Below, piece by piece: positions 7,499-16,552 of a stretch of DNA of 22,026 bases (its first letter is position 1; each line of letters opens with the position of its first letter). Under the pieces are notes generated by a model that saw only the letters and a list, made by a program, of their open reading frames with translations, had not been told where the DNA came from and did no database searches. The stretch is from Candidatus Desulfofervidaceae bacterium (GTDB lineage Bacteria > Desulfobacterota > Desulfofervidia > Desulfofervidales > Desulfofervidaceae): contig JAGHCL010000037.1 in assembly GCA_021160485.1 (NCBI GenBank), positions 1 through 22,026 on the forward strand. Reading direction: 5' to 3'. The position numbers were made by a program, and so were the translations under genes.

Positions 7499-8512
7499 TC
7501 AATTTGAGATTTTACTTCTCGTTTTGTGTCTCTGATACTTTCTTATTGCTCGTCTATGCTCTTTTAAATTTGTTGAAAAGTAATGTCTGCCGTTTCCCAT
7601 AGAAACAAAGTAAAGGAATGGAGTTTGAGGTGCTTCTACAACCGCTCTTATGCTTTCTTCTCCTGGGCTGCAAATAGGTGTAGGGGGAAGCCCTTTTACT
7701 ATGTAGGTATTATAAGGAGAAGGAAAGTTTAAATCTTCTTTTGTCAAGTTACCATCAAAAACGGGTAAGGCATAAATGACAGTAGGGTCTGCCTGTAATC
7801 TCATGTCCAATTTCAATCTATTTAAAAAAACAGAAGCAATAAGCGGTTTTTCCTCTTTTACAGCCGTCTCCCTTTCAACAATGGAAGCCAGGGTGACTAC
7901 TTGGTGACGGGAGAGGGTTGTCTTATTAGCATATTTTTTATATACCTGATTAAATTCATTTACCATGATACGAATGATATCTCTTGCCCTAAGTCCCTTT
8001 TGAAGAAAATAAGTCGTAGGAAAAAGATATCCCTCTACTGAGGGAGCGTTAATACCTAAATAATGGGCAAAATCCGGGTTAAAGGCCCATTTTATAAATT
8101 CATCTCGGGGAATAAGCTGTCTTTTCGCCAGGATTTTAGCTATTTCTTTGATGGTCGCCCCTTCAGGAATAGTGAGTTTGTAGTGAATAACACCCTGACC
8201 TGTACATAAGTGTTGTAAAAGGGCATTCGGACTGAGTTCTGGTGAAATGACATATTCTCCTGGCTTTATTTTTGAAGTTGCTCCTTTAATCACTCCCCAG
8301 ACCAAAAAAATATGAGGAAATTTAATCAAACCATGGTGCTGAAGTTCAGCCACCGTTTTTTTAAAACTCCACCCAGGTTGAATAAAAATGACACCACTTT
8401 TGTTTAAAGGGGAAGTAATATAATCCCAACAGATAAAGAAAACATTACAGCTTAACCAGAGGGAAAAAAGGAGGATAAGACTGATTTTGGATCTATCTAA
8501 ATGGCTAAACAT
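7499..8512 (-). CDS. mltG: Endolytic murein transglycosylase MltG
   Basis: A YceG-family lytic transglycosylase that cuts nascent glycan strands at the inner membrane and so terminates peptidoglycan chain growth. The 337-residue protein has an N-terminal membrane anchor (residues 9-31), a LysM-like region (about 40-105), then the catalytic domain. The family motif ASIVERE (209-215) contains the catalytic glutamate E213, and QADPTVIYAL plus SPYNTYIVKGLPPTPICSPG are hallmark segments. The length is normal and the protein complete. No clear Shine-Dalgarno precedes the ATG. A hairpin separates it from the upstream aldehyde dehydrogenase gene, so it likely has its own promoter or depends on read-through. 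Confidence 0.95.
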   Translation of the reverse strand: MFSHLDRSKISLILLFSLWLSCNVFFICWDYITSPLNKSGVIFIQPGWSFKKTVAELQHHGLIKFPHIFLVWGVIKGATSKIKPGEYVISPELSPNALLQHLCTGQGVIHYKLTIPEGATIKEIAKILAKRQLIPRDEFIKWAFNPDFAHYLGINAPSVEGYLFPTTYFLQKGLRARDIIRIMVNEFNQVYKKYANKTTLSRHQVVTLASIVERETAVKEEKPLIASVFLNRLKLDMRLQADPTVIYALPVFDGNLTKEDLNFPSPYNTYIVKGLPPTPICSPGEESIRAVVEAPQTPFLYFVSMGNGRHYFSTNLKEHRRAIRKYQRHKTRSKISN

Positions 8513-8543
8513 AATGAAAATAAACTCTCAACTGCAATATTTT

Positions 8544-8571
8544 ACCGGGAGGAAGATGGTTCCCTCCCGGT
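8544..8571 (-). terminator. Hairpin terminator after the aldehyde dehydrogenase gene
   Basis: ACCGGGAGG (8544-8552) pairs with CCTCCCGGT (8563-8571), nine bases with a short loop. It lies 15 bases past the end of the minus-strand operon. The downstream tract on the minus strand is A-rich rather than U-rich; the better T-stretch (TTTATCTAGATT) is on the plus side. It is therefore a probable but not textbook terminator. Confidence 0.5.
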
Positions 8572-8586
8572 TTATCTAGATTAAAT

Positions 8587-10008
8587 TTAAGCATACTTTA
8601 TGGCCAGAATTTTCCCTTCGCTCATTTCTTCCATGGCATATTTTATACCTTCTCTCCCCTGGCCTGATTGTTTAACGCCACCGTAAGGCATGGGATCGCT
8701 GCGATAGGTAGGGACATCGTTGATAATTACACCACCTGTATCTATATGATTATAGGCATAAAATGCCTGACTTAAATCATCGGTAAAGATTCCAGCCTGC
8801 AGGCCATAAACCGAATCATTTACCGCGGCGATGGCTGCCTCAAATGTCTGATACTTCTCTACGGTTACCACCGGACCGAAAATTTCCTTTGCATTCACTT
8901 TCATCTCTGGCCGGGTATTGGTAAGCACTGTGGGATAAATGACATTTCCTTCTCTTTTCCCTCCTATAAGTAACTTTGCTCCTTCAGCAAGTGCTTCTTT
9001 TATCCATGTTTCTACCCGGTCAGCTGCTTCTTTACTAATAAGAGGACCCACTAGCGTCTTTTCATCCATGGGGTCACCTGTATGGATAGTTTTCACCTTT
9101 TCCAAAAATCCTTCAAGGAACGGTTCATACAGGTCTTCTTTGACAAAAATCCTTTGCACGGAGATACATACCTGTCCAGCTTGATAAAAGGCGCCAAAAG
9201 TTCCCCGATTCAAGAGAAAGTCTTTAAAGCGCAGGGAGTCTATAACTAAGGCGGCATTCCCTCCTAACTCTAAGGTCACTCGTTTACGCCCGGCGATGCT
9301 TTTTAAATACCAGCCTACATCAGGACTGCCAGTGAAGGTAAACATGGCAATTCGGTCATCTTTTACCATCTTTTCTGCCAGACTGGTTGGACATGGTACA
9401 ACACTAAAGCTGCCTTCAGGGAGATCGGCCTGAGCAAGAATCTCACCCAGGATTAAGGCCGTAATAGGGGTAGCGGAAGAAGGTCTAATAATAACAGGGT
9501 TCCCTACAGCTAAAGCAGGAGCGACTTTATGTGCTACCAGATTTAAAGGAAAATTAAAAGGAGTAATGCTTAAAATGGGACCAATGGGGAAACGTTTATA
9601 GATGCCCATCCTATTCTCTCCCAGTTTGTCTAAGTCCAAAGGCACCACCTCTCCACCCCAGCGTTTTATCTCTTCAGCCGCATATTGAAACAAATCTATA
9701 CACCGAGCAACTTCAATTTTGGCTAGCGAAATAGGTTTACCTGCTTCTAGAGCCATTGTGCGGGCCAACTCCTCTGCCCTTTCCTTAACACCTTGGCTGA
9801 TTTGAGACAGTATGTTTGCCTTTATATGGGCAGGTAAGTGCTTCAATACAGAAAAGGCCTTTAACGCACTTTCAATCGCCAACTCTATTTCTGTTTCCCC
9901 TGCCAGACACACTTCAGCCACGGGTTGACCATCATAAGGAGAGTTTACCAAAAGCCTGTGATCTGTGGTTTTAATCTTATTGCCTATAAACAAGGAATAG
10001 GTTTCCAT
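8587..10008 (-). CDS. Aldehyde dehydrogenase family protein (NAD(P)+-dependent)
   Basis: A 473-residue ALDH superfamily enzyme that oxidises an aldehyde to the acid. Catalytic residues are in place: C281 (GQVCIS), E247 (VTLELGG) and N152 (TPFNFP), with the cofactor loop FTFTGSPDVGW at 224-233. The overall look is closest to the lactaldehyde, glycolaldehyde or phosphonoacetaldehyde branch, but the substrate is not certain. One oddity is that the usual lysine of the NAD-binding GN-x-vv-xKP segment is arginine (GNPVIIRPSSATP, R175). It is the last gene of the rpe operon, 25 bases after feoB, with an AGGAGGAAGTAAC ribosome binding site. It may feed acids to the acyl-CoA synthetase in the same operon (inference). 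Confidence 0.9.
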   Translation of the reverse strand: METYSLFIGNKIKTTDHRLLVNSPYDGQPVAEVCLAGETEIELAIESALKAFSVLKHLPAHIKANILSQISQGVKERAEELARTMALEAGKPISLAKIEVARCIDLFQYAAEEIKRWGGEVVPLDLDKLGENRMGIYKRFPIGPILSITPFNFPLNLVAHKVAPALAVGNPVIIRPSSATPITALILGEILAQADLPEGSFSVVPCPTSLAEKMVKDDRIAMFTFTGSPDVGWYLKSIAGRKRVTLELGGNAALVIDSLRFKDFLLNRGTFGAFYQAGQVCISVQRIFVKEDLYEPFLEGFLEKVKTIHTGDPMDEKTLVGPLISKEAADRVETWIKEALAEGAKLLIGGKREGNVIYPTVLTNTRPEMKVNAKEIFGPVVTVEKYQTFEAAIAAVNDSVYGLQAGIFTDDLSQAFYAYNHIDTGGVIINDVPTYRSDPMPYGGVKQSGQGREGIKYAMEEMSEGKILAIKYA

Positions 10009-10033
10009 GTTACTTCCTCCTTTTTATGTTCTA

Positions 10034-11953
10034 TTAAAATAGCAATGGACTGAGAAAACGCGTTAAAAAAGCCAGGATAAAGGCAATCGCAAAACTGAAA
10101 AATATGGCAAAGACTGTTTTTCTAGCACCAACCTCCTCCCATAACGCCGCGATTGTGGCCATACAAGGAATGTAAAAGACTACAAAAATGGTAAAGGTCA
10201 AAATTTGGCCTTTGGTCATAACAGTTAAAACATCCTTTGTTCCCAAAGCTTGTAGGAGCATGACTAAAGACAGTTCCTTTCTCAAGATACCAAAAATGAG
10301 GGTAGTCCCAACAGCCAGGGGTAAACCCAGGGGAGCAGTAATTGGACGGCAAAGGGAATTGATAATGTTATCTACGTGGAAAAATTGCAAAATACCTAAA
10401 ATTATGCTTCCAATGATTAAAATAGGCCAGGCAATAACAATAAATTCTTTCAACCTATACCATGATTTAAACCAGATAGTTTTAAAAGAAGGAATGCGAT
10501 AAGTAGGGACTTCCAACAACAGGCCCGGTGTAACTTCCGGAAACAGGGTACTAAGAATTTTTCCGGCCACCCCAAGGATAATGATGTTTGATATATACAC
10601 AGCAAGGGCGTATTTGGGACCTAAAAAATAAGAAACCAATCCCAAAATTATAACCGTCCGAGCAGAACAGGGAATTAAAGTGGCCAGAACAGCCGTAATG
10701 AATCTATCTCTTTCTGACTCCAGGATGCGTGTAGCCATCACTGCTGGGACACTGCAGCCATAGCCTAAAAGAAAGGGAATAATAGACTTGCCATGTAAAC
10801 CGATGCGGTGCATGAAAGGATCAAGTAAAAAGGCTACCCGGGGCAGATAACCGGAATCTTCCAGAAGAGCCAGGCCCATGAGAAAGGGGATTAGATAAGG
10901 AAGCACAATACCTATTCCCCCCGCAATACCCTGAATAGCACCCTCTACAACTATATATTTCAGGCTTTGGGGAGGTAGATAATATTGTAGCTTAAGCAAA
11001 ACTTGGTCAAACAGGGCCATTAAAGGAGTTTCAATGTAGCTACCAACTTTAAACACCAGGGTGAAAAAACCATAAAATACCAGGGCCAGAACTACATAGC
11101 CCCATATTCTATGCATCGCAATATCATCTATTTTATCTCTAATGTCTTGTTTGGGAGAACGAATAATTTCTACCACCTCTTCATAAATGTTCATCGCCAG
11201 GGCATGCCTTTCTGAAGATACGACTACATCAGAAGGCCGACCATGCATCTCTTTCAAATGTGTTTGAGCCTCTTTGATCTGGGTTAAAAGAGAAGGAGCT
11301 ATACTTTCTATTTGTGCTTCTAAGGCGGGGTCTTTTTCTAACAATTTAAGGGCTAAAAAACGCGCTGGTATTTTTAGAACCTCGCTAACATCCTGAACGG
11401 CTTTGGTTACAGTGGTAACTACTTCCTCAACATCTTTACTTAAAAGCATGGGTTGGCCAATGATTTTTTCTCCCTTCACCTTCATTGCCATGTGAAGCAT
11501 ATCTGTTAGGCCTTGGCCGGTATAAGCAATTGTCTTTACCACTGGGACTCCCAGTATTTCGGCTAGTTTTTCGGTATGAATATGAATACCCTTTCGTTCT
11601 GCTTCGTCTATCATGTTCAGCACAATTAGCATGGGTTTTTTCAAGCCCAGTAATTCAAGGGTAAGTTCTAAACTTCTTCCCAAAAGGGAGGCATCCAGGA
11701 CGTTAATAATTACATCTACCGGCTGGGTAAGGAGATATTTGCGCGTCTCCTGTTCTGCTGCATCCGAAGAAATAAGGGAATAAGTACCAGGTAAATCTAC
11801 ACATTCACATAGATAACCATTGATATAAAGTTGACTCTTTGTATATTTTACTGTAGTTCCAGGGAAGTTAGAAGCAACCGCCTTATAACCACTAAGATAA
11901 TTAAAAATCGTGCTCTTCCCACAATTGGGCTGGCCGACAAGGACGACCTTCAA
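10034..11953 (-). CDS. feoB: Ferrous iron transport protein B
   Basis: A GTP-gated ferrous iron importer of the inner membrane. The N-terminal G domain shows G1 GQPNCGKS (7-14), G3 DLPG (53-56) and G4 NMID (113-116). After the helical linker come the Gate domains with several membrane spans, including the conserved cysteine segments GYGCSVPA and IPCSART. At 639 residues it is on the short side for FeoB (often 700 or more), mainly from a compact C-terminus. The start codon is TTG: GGAGG lies seven bases before it and it overlaps the feoA stop (TTGA); the nearby ATG is out of frame. Coupled to feoA. Confidence 0.96.
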   Translation of the reverse strand: MKVVLVGQPNCGKSTIFNYLSGYKAVASNFPGTTVKYTKSQLYINGYLCECVDLPGTYSLISSDAAEQETRKYLLTQPVDVIINVLDASLLGRSLELTLELLGLKKPMLIVLNMIDEAERKGIHIHTEKLAEILGVPVVKTIAYTGQGLTDMLHMAMKVKGEKIIGQPMLLSKDVEEVVTTVTKAVQDVSEVLKIPARFLALKLLEKDPALEAQIESIAPSLLTQIKEAQTHLKEMHGRPSDVVVSSERHALAMNIYEEVVEIIRSPKQDIRDKIDDIAMHRIWGYVVLALVFYGFFTLVFKVGSYIETPLMALFDQVLLKLQYYLPPQSLKYIVVEGAIQGIAGGIGIVLPYLIPFLMGLALLEDSGYLPRVAFLLDPFMHRIGLHGKSIIPFLLGYGCSVPAVMATRILESERDRFITAVLATLIPCSARTVIILGLVSYFLGPKYALAVYISNIIILGVAGKILSTLFPEVTPGLLLEVPTYRIPSFKTIWFKSWYRLKEFIVIAWPILIIGSIILGILQFFHVDNIINSLCRPITAPLGLPLAVGTTLIFGILRKELSLVMLLQALGTKDVLTVMTKGQILTFTIFVVFYIPCMATIAALWEEVGARKTVFAIFFSFAIAFILAFLTRFLSPLLF

Positions 11954-12183
11954 TCCATTTCCTCCACTATAATTTTGGCCGCCATTCCTCTACCTAACAT
12001 AAAACGCGAGCCATTGGTTTCTACCATGATAGGCCCAGCAAAAGGGGCGCTGCGAATGACCTGAAGGGTCTCGCCGGGATAGACCCCCATTTCACCCAGA
12101 CACTGCCGGCAGCGCACCCCACCTTCTACCATAATAACTTTCACCTTTTTACCAGGAGAAACAGCATCTAACCTTATCCGCAT
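11950..12183 (-). CDS. feoA: Ferrous iron transport protein A
   Basis: A 77-residue SH3-like cytoplasmic partner that supports FeoB-dependent iron uptake. The family pattern is visible in RQCLGEMGVYPGETLQVI followed by GRGMAAKIIVEE at the C-terminus. Two cysteines (CRQC, about residues 25-28) are unusual for FeoA and could sense iron or redox state (inference). It sits 12 bases after the acyl-CoA synthetase gene and overlaps feoB by four bases. Confidence 0.92.
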   Translation of the reverse strand: MRIRLDAVSPGKKVKVIMVEGGVRCRQCLGEMGVYPGETLQVIRSAPFAGPIMVETNGSRFMLGRGMAAKIIVEEMD

Positions 12184-12195
12184 CCTCTCACGCCC

Positions 12196-13848
12196 CTATT
12201 TCTTTTTCAGCTTCTGGATTTCTCTTTCCCTCAACTCCACGCGCCTAATTTTGCCACTGATGGTCTTTGGTAAATCAGAGACAAATTCAATTTTACGCGG
12301 ATACTTATAAGGGGCTGTCGTATTCTTTACATGCTCTTGCAATTCCTTAATCAGGGCATCCGAAGGGGAATAGCCAGGGGCAAGGACGACAAAGGCCTTA
12401 ACAATCTGTCCCCGGATAGGATCAGGCACACCAATTACGGCCGCCTCCGCCACGGCCGGATGTTCAATAAGGGCACTTTCTACCTCAAAAGGCCCAATCC
12501 GATAGCCAGAACTCTTGATCACATCGTCGGCACGACCAACAAACCAGAAATGGCCGTCTTCGTCCTTATAAGCCCGGTCGCCGGTAAAATACCAATTGTT
12601 CCGAAATACGCTCTTGTTTTTATCTTCATCCTTCCAGTAACCCTTAAATAGACCAATGGGATATTTATCACCTATATAAACGGCAATGTTGCCTTCTTCA
12701 TTAGGACCTAAGATATTACCATCATCATCCATAATTTCCACCTTCATCCCTGGCATCGGTTTACCCATGGAGCCAGGTTTGACTTCCATATTCTTCAAGG
12801 TGCCAATCAAAACGACTGCTTCAGTCTGTCCATAACCCTCATAGATCTTTAACCCTGTACCCTGCTCCCAAACCTTAATCACCTCTGGATTGAGGGGCTC
12901 ACCAGCACTGGTGCAATGGCGCAATTCGCTTAAGTTGTATTTCTTTAGGTCTTCCAAGATCATCATGCGGTAGGCCGTTGGCGGGGCACAGAAGGTAGTT
13001 ACTCCGTATCTATCCATTAACTCAAGCACCTTGGCCGGTTTAAATCTACCCCGTTGGTCATAGACAAACACGGCCGCTCCCATAATCCACTGCCCGTAAA
13101 TCTTTCCCCAGGCCGCCTTGGCCCAGCCCGTATCAGATAGGGTCCAGTGCAGGTCATTGGGGGTAAGGTCATGCCAGAGGCCAGCCGTAAGCACATGGCC
13201 CAAGGGATAGGAATGGTCATGGAGCACCATCTTGGGATAACCGGTGGTGCCAGAGGTAAAAAAGATGATATAGGGATCAGTAGACATGGTCTTTCCGTTT
13301 TCTCCCAAGTCTACCCACCGCCGTGAGACCGTCTTCATCTCTTCGTCATAGTTTACCCAATTAGGCCGGGGTTCGCCGATATTGATTAAGACCTGAAGAG
13401 AAGGGCATTCAGGCATTACTTTTTCTACCTTTTCTATGTGTTCATCCGTCGTAATGACCGCCTTGATCTCCGCTGCCTTGACGCGGTAAAGGATGTCCCT
13501 TGAGCGCAACATCGTCGTAGAGGGCACAATGATAGCCCCGATTTTGGTCAACCCTAACACGATTTCCCACCACTCAGGAATGCGGGGCAGCATAAGCATG
13601 ACCCGGTCACCCTTGCTAATTTCCAGTCCTTTCAGGATATTGGCCGCCTGATTGGAACGGATCATCAGATCCCAAAAGGAAAGCTTCTTTTCCCTTCCCT
13701 CTTCGTTCGTCCACACCAAGGCCAGCTTATTTCTATCTTGTTTGGCCCATTCATCAACCACATCAATGGCGTAATTGAAATACTCTGGCACTTCTACCTT
13801 AAAATTTTCAGGATCAAGATTAATGTAACGCTTAAGTGTCCCTAGCAT
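12196..13848 (-). CDS. AMP-forming acyl-CoA synthetase (acetyl/medium-chain type)
   Basis: A 550-residue member of the ANL (AMP-binding) superfamily that activates a carboxylic acid to its CoA thioester via an acyl-adenylate. The P-loop-like motif is [11 protein letters not shown] (196-206), the adenine motif [10 protein letters not shown], the hinge motif [20 protein letters not shown], and the catalytic lysine is K533 (in KTISGKIRR). It looks most like the ACSM/medium-chain or benzoate-like branch rather than classic Acs, so the acid could be acetate, propionate, butyrate or an aromatic acid. It overlaps the end of rpe by 17 bases and has AAAGGAGGAAAG as ribosome binding site. Confidence 0.92.
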   Translation of the reverse strand: MLGTLKRYINLDPENFKVEVPEYFNYAIDVVDEWAKQDRNKLALVWTNEEGREKKLSFWDLMIRSNQAANILKGLEISKGDRVMLMLPRIPEWWEIVLGLTKIGAIIVPSTTMLRSRDILYRVKAAEIKAVITTDEHIEKVEKVMPECPSLQVLINIGEPRPNWVNYDEEMKTVSRRWVDLGENGKTMSTDPYIIFFTSGTTGYPKMVLHDHSYPLGHVLTAGLWHDLTPNDLHWTLSDTGWAKAAWGKIYGQWIMGAAVFVYDQRGRFKPAKVLELMDRYGVTTFCAPPTAYRMMILEDLKKYNLSELRHCTSAGEPLNPEVIKVWEQGTGLKIYEGYGQTEAVVLIGTLKNMEVKPGSMGKPMPGMKVEIMDDDGNILGPNEEGNIAVYIGDKYPIGLFKGYWKDEDKNKSVFRNNWYFTGDRAYKDEDGHFWFVGRADDVIKSSGYRIGPFEVESALIEHPAVAEAAVIGVPDPIRGQIVKAFVVLAPGYSPSDALIKELQEHVKNTTAPYKYPRKIEFVSDLPKTISGKIRRVELREREIQKLKKK

Positions 13849-14509
13849 TCTTTCCTCCTTTGCTCTTTTCCTTAAACGTCCTTATTACTTGGGCGTAATT
13901 CTCTTGCCCAAAAACGGCTGAACCGGTAACAAACACATTAGCCCCAGCGGCCGCTACTTTGGCAATGGTATCGGCATTTATCCCTCCGTCCACCTCTAGG
14001 TCAATGTTTAAACCCCGTTCCTCAATCCACTTACGCACCTGCCGAATACGGTCTAAAGCACTAGGGATAAACTTTTGTCCTCCAAAACCGGGATTAACAC
14101 TCATAATAAGCACCAAATCCACTTCCTCCAAAACCGGTTCTAAAAAACATAAAGGCGTGGCTGGATTTAAAGACACACCTGCCTTCTTGCCTAATTTTTT
14201 AATTATCTGCAAAGTCCGATGTAAGTGAGGACATGTTTCTACATGTACAGTCAAAATATCCGCCCCGGCTTTGGCAAATTCTTCTAAAAACCTTTCTGGC
14301 TTTTCAATCATCAAGTGGACATCTAGGGGAAGATCGGTTACTTTGCGTAAGCTGGCGACTACCGGCGGGCCAATGGTCAAATTGGGCACGAAATGTCCAT
14401 CCATCACGTCCACATGAATCCAGTCTGCTCCAGCCTCTTCTACGGCTCTAATCTCTTCAGCAAGTCGGGCAAAATCGGCCGATAAGATAGATGGAGCAAT
14501 TTTAAACAT
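13832..14509 (-). CDS. rpe: Ribulose-phosphate 3-epimerase
   Basis: It interconverts ribulose 5-phosphate and xylulose 5-phosphate in the pentose phosphate pathway. The 225-residue TIM barrel is complete: APSILSADF (5-13, with S7 and the acidic proton donor D12 expected there), metal-site [12 protein letters not shown] (32-43), [10 protein letters not shown] in the phosphate loop region, and LEVDGGIN carrying the second catalytic aspartate. The ATG has a strong ribosome binding site (AAGGAGGAGAG). It is the first gene of the rpe-acyl-CoA synthetase-feoA-feoB-ALDH run. In many delta-proteobacteria rpe follows rsmB directly; here a DUF2059 remnant on the opposite strand separates them. Confidence 0.97.
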   Translation of the reverse strand: MFKIAPSILSADFARLAEEIRAVEEAGADWIHVDVMDGHFVPNLTIGPPVVASLRKVTDLPLDVHLMIEKPERFLEEFAKAGADILTVHVETCPHLHRTLQIIKKLGKKAGVSLNPATPLCFLEPVLEEVDLVLIMSVNPGFGGQKFIPSALDRIRQVRKWIEERGLNIDLEVDGGINADTIAKVAAAGANVFVTGSAVFGQENYAQVIRTFKEKSKGGKNARDT

Positions 14510-14531
14510 GCCTCTCCTCCTTGAATTGAAG

Positions 14532-14981
14532 ATGTCTTTTTATAAAGGATTATTGCAATCGTCAAGTTTTTTTGATAGAGAAACTCTGTATTTTAATTTG
14601 TCCTGTTTTTTAAGATACTCCAGAAAAGGCACTTTTTATGACACGATTTATCCTATTTACCACAAATATTTGACTTTGGAAGATATTAGAGAATTAATTG
14701 CTTTTTATAAAACACCTGTTGGCCAAAAGATAATTACAATAATGCCCCAGTTAACTCAGGGATCTATACTTGCTGGCCAATTATGGGAACAGAGTTTGGA
14801 ACCAGTAATACAGCAGCGTATAAAGAAGCGTTTTGAATGGGATGCAACTAAAATTTTACTAAACAAACTAGAAAATGAAGTTAGTTCTGAAGATATTAGA
14901 ATTGCTGCAGTTAACGGCACGTTGCAAGTAATTAATAAGTGGATTGAAAATAAAATAAAAGAAGAAGAAAGTAACTCCTAA
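14532..14981 (+). pseudogene. DUF2059 protein, 5'-truncated remnant
   Basis: The core of a DUF2059 domain is clear in the middle: IYHKYLTLEDIRELIAFYKT, then PVGQKIITIMPQLTQ and AGQLWEQ. Family members are exported proteins with a signal peptide and a helical N-terminal half before this segment. Here only about 40 atypical, aromatic- and Ser-rich residues precede it, and there is no signal peptide or ribosome binding site. An upstream ATG at 14508 lies inside the rpe ribosome binding site, and the 5' end overlaps the rpe promoter, so I read this as a decayed gene. A short, still expressed cytoplasmic derivative is the alternative. The C-terminal tail (about 50 residues) is charged and helical. 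Confidence 0.6.
14539..14565 (-). promoter_or_regulatory. Candidate promoter of the rpe operon
   Basis: On the minus strand TTGACG (14560-14565) is followed by TATAAA (14539-14544) at 15 bases, or TAAAAA (14537-14542) at 17 bases. It lies about 30-55 bases before the rpe start, within the 5' end of the DUF2059 remnant. Confidence 0.5.
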
Positions 14982-15093
14982 CAAACCATTTCAGTAGACA
15001 GGATAAAGACCACCGCTAAATTTAGACGTCAAGTGGAAATGTATTTATCTTTTCCTCGTCTCATTGTTAACTATATCTTGCCGTTTTTGATTT

Positions 15094-16437
15094 TCACAAC
15101 CGCCTCAGGCGGGCGGCAAAGAAACCTTCTCGCCCGTGTTTATGTGACAGGGTCTGAAAAAAACCATCTTTTGTACAAAAAAGACTATATTGAGGGAAAA
15201 GATGGGCAATGCTCTCCAGTTTATATTGTGGGAAAGATTGTAAAAACTTTCTTATTATCTCCTGGTTTTCTTCTCGTGTCAAAGTGCAAGTTACATAAAC
15301 CAGTACCCCGTCTTTTTTTACATAAGGTGCGGCGGCTTCAAGCAATTCAATTTGAATAGAAGCCAAATTGGCAATATCTACCGGCTTTCTCTTCCACTTC
15401 AAGTCCACATGCTGTCTCAACACCCCCAAACCGGAACAAGGAGCATCTATAAGGATACGGTCAAAGTAACTATGAGGAAAATCAGAAACAACCTCCTGCA
15501 AATGTCCTGGTTTTATTTGGACAATATGGACATCAAGACGTCTTAAATGTGCAGATAGGCGCTTTTGACGCTGAGAATTGGGCTCAACGGCAAAAATCTG
15601 TCCCCGATTTTGCATCAACTGAGCCAGATGTGTTGTTTTCCCTCCCACACCAGCACAACCATCCAAGACAAACTCTCCTGGCTTTGGGGCAACAAGATGA
15701 CTGATGACTTGCGATATCTCGGCCTGAAGTAAAAATAAGCCTGTTTTAAAACCAGGCAAATCATGCAAGGCACATGGTAACTTTTTCACAATAAGACCCT
15801 CTGGAGATAGAGTGGTTTCATAAACCTCTACTCCGGCTTCTATAAGCTGTTTCTTCAAGGCGGAACGGCTGATTTTTAAAGTATTAGTGCGAATTACTAC
15901 CGGTGGAGGTGTATTATTGAATTCACAGATAGCCTTTGTGTCCTCTTCACCAAATTCGTCAAGCCAGCATTTCACTAGCCACTCAGGATGCGCATATTTT
16001 AGGGCAATGTAGCACACAGGGTCATCTTGAGGGAAACTGATTTTTTCTCTTTCACGGCTAACTGTTCGCAAGATGGCATTGATAAATTTGATAATCCACG
16101 CAGGCAAGCGCAGTCTTTTAGCTATTTCTACAGTTTCATAAACAGCCGCCGCTGGCGGAACCCTATCTAAGTGATAAATTTGATATACTCCCAAACGGAG
16201 AAGACTTCTCACTTCAGGGCGAATTTTTTGTGGTTTAACCTGAGAAAAAGTATCAATAATATAGTCTAATTGGTTTAACCACCTTAATGTGCCATAAAAC
16301 AACTCTGTGATAAAGGCTTTATCTTGTCTGGTTAAAGAGGAATACTGGGCAAAGGTGCCTTGTAACAAAGCTTCAGGATAACCTTTACCCTTTTCCCAGG
16401 CATGGATTAATTTAAAAGCCAAAAAACGCGCATTCAT
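15094..16437 (-). CDS. rsmB: 16S rRNA (cytosine-967-C5)-methyltransferase RsmB
   Basis: A SAM-dependent m5C methyltransferase acting on 16S rRNA. I start at the ATG at 16437 (447 residues) because MNARFLAFKLIHAWEKG is the usual beginning; a TTG 14 codons upstream adds non-family sequence. A NusB-like RNA-binding domain covers about residues 2-130. The Rossmann methyltransferase domain follows, with motif I LDGCAGVGGKTTH, motif IV DAPCSGLGVLRQHVD (C334) and the catalytic nucleophile of motif VI in VTCTLTREEN (C384). The gene ends GREGFFAARLRRL as typical. It lies 115 bases after aroA on the same strand and may be read from the aromatic operon or from its own promoter. Confidence 0.95.
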   Translation of the reverse strand: MNARFLAFKLIHAWEKGKGYPEALLQGTFAQYSSLTRQDKAFITELFYGTLRWLNQLDYIIDTFSQVKPQKIRPEVRSLLRLGVYQIYHLDRVPPAAAVYETVEIAKRLRLPAWIIKFINAILRTVSREREKISFPQDDPVCYIALKYAHPEWLVKCWLDEFGEEDTKAICEFNNTPPPVVIRTNTLKISRSALKKQLIEAGVEVYETTLSPEGLIVKKLPCALHDLPGFKTGLFLLQAEISQVISHLVAPKPGEFVLDGCAGVGGKTTHLAQLMQNRGQIFAVEPNSQRQKRLSAHLRRLDVHIVQIKPGHLQEVVSDFPHSYFDRILIDAPCSGLGVLRQHVDLKWKRKPVDIANLASIQIELLEAAAPYVKKDGVLVYVTCTLTREENQEIIRKFLQSFPQYKLESIAHLFPQYSLFCTKDGFFQTLSHKHGREGFFAARLRRL

Positions 16438-16552
16438 GGTCACAGTGTAATATGGTTTTAAGCTTAGAGCAACGAGCAAAAATCTATGTTGGGAATACCC
16501 AATTCTTGATATGAAAATCAGCTTTGGGAAGTTTAGATAGGTAACTTAAAAA

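Noticed and set aside
15033..15359. 108-codon plus-strand frame over the end of rsmB
   Set aside because: Antisense shadow of the well-supported rsmB gene with no family match.
16489..16502. TTGGGAATACCCAA hairpin between aroA and rsmB as terminator
   Set aside because: Only five base pairs and the T-run on the minus strand comes eight bases late; not enough to claim an end of the aromatic operon.
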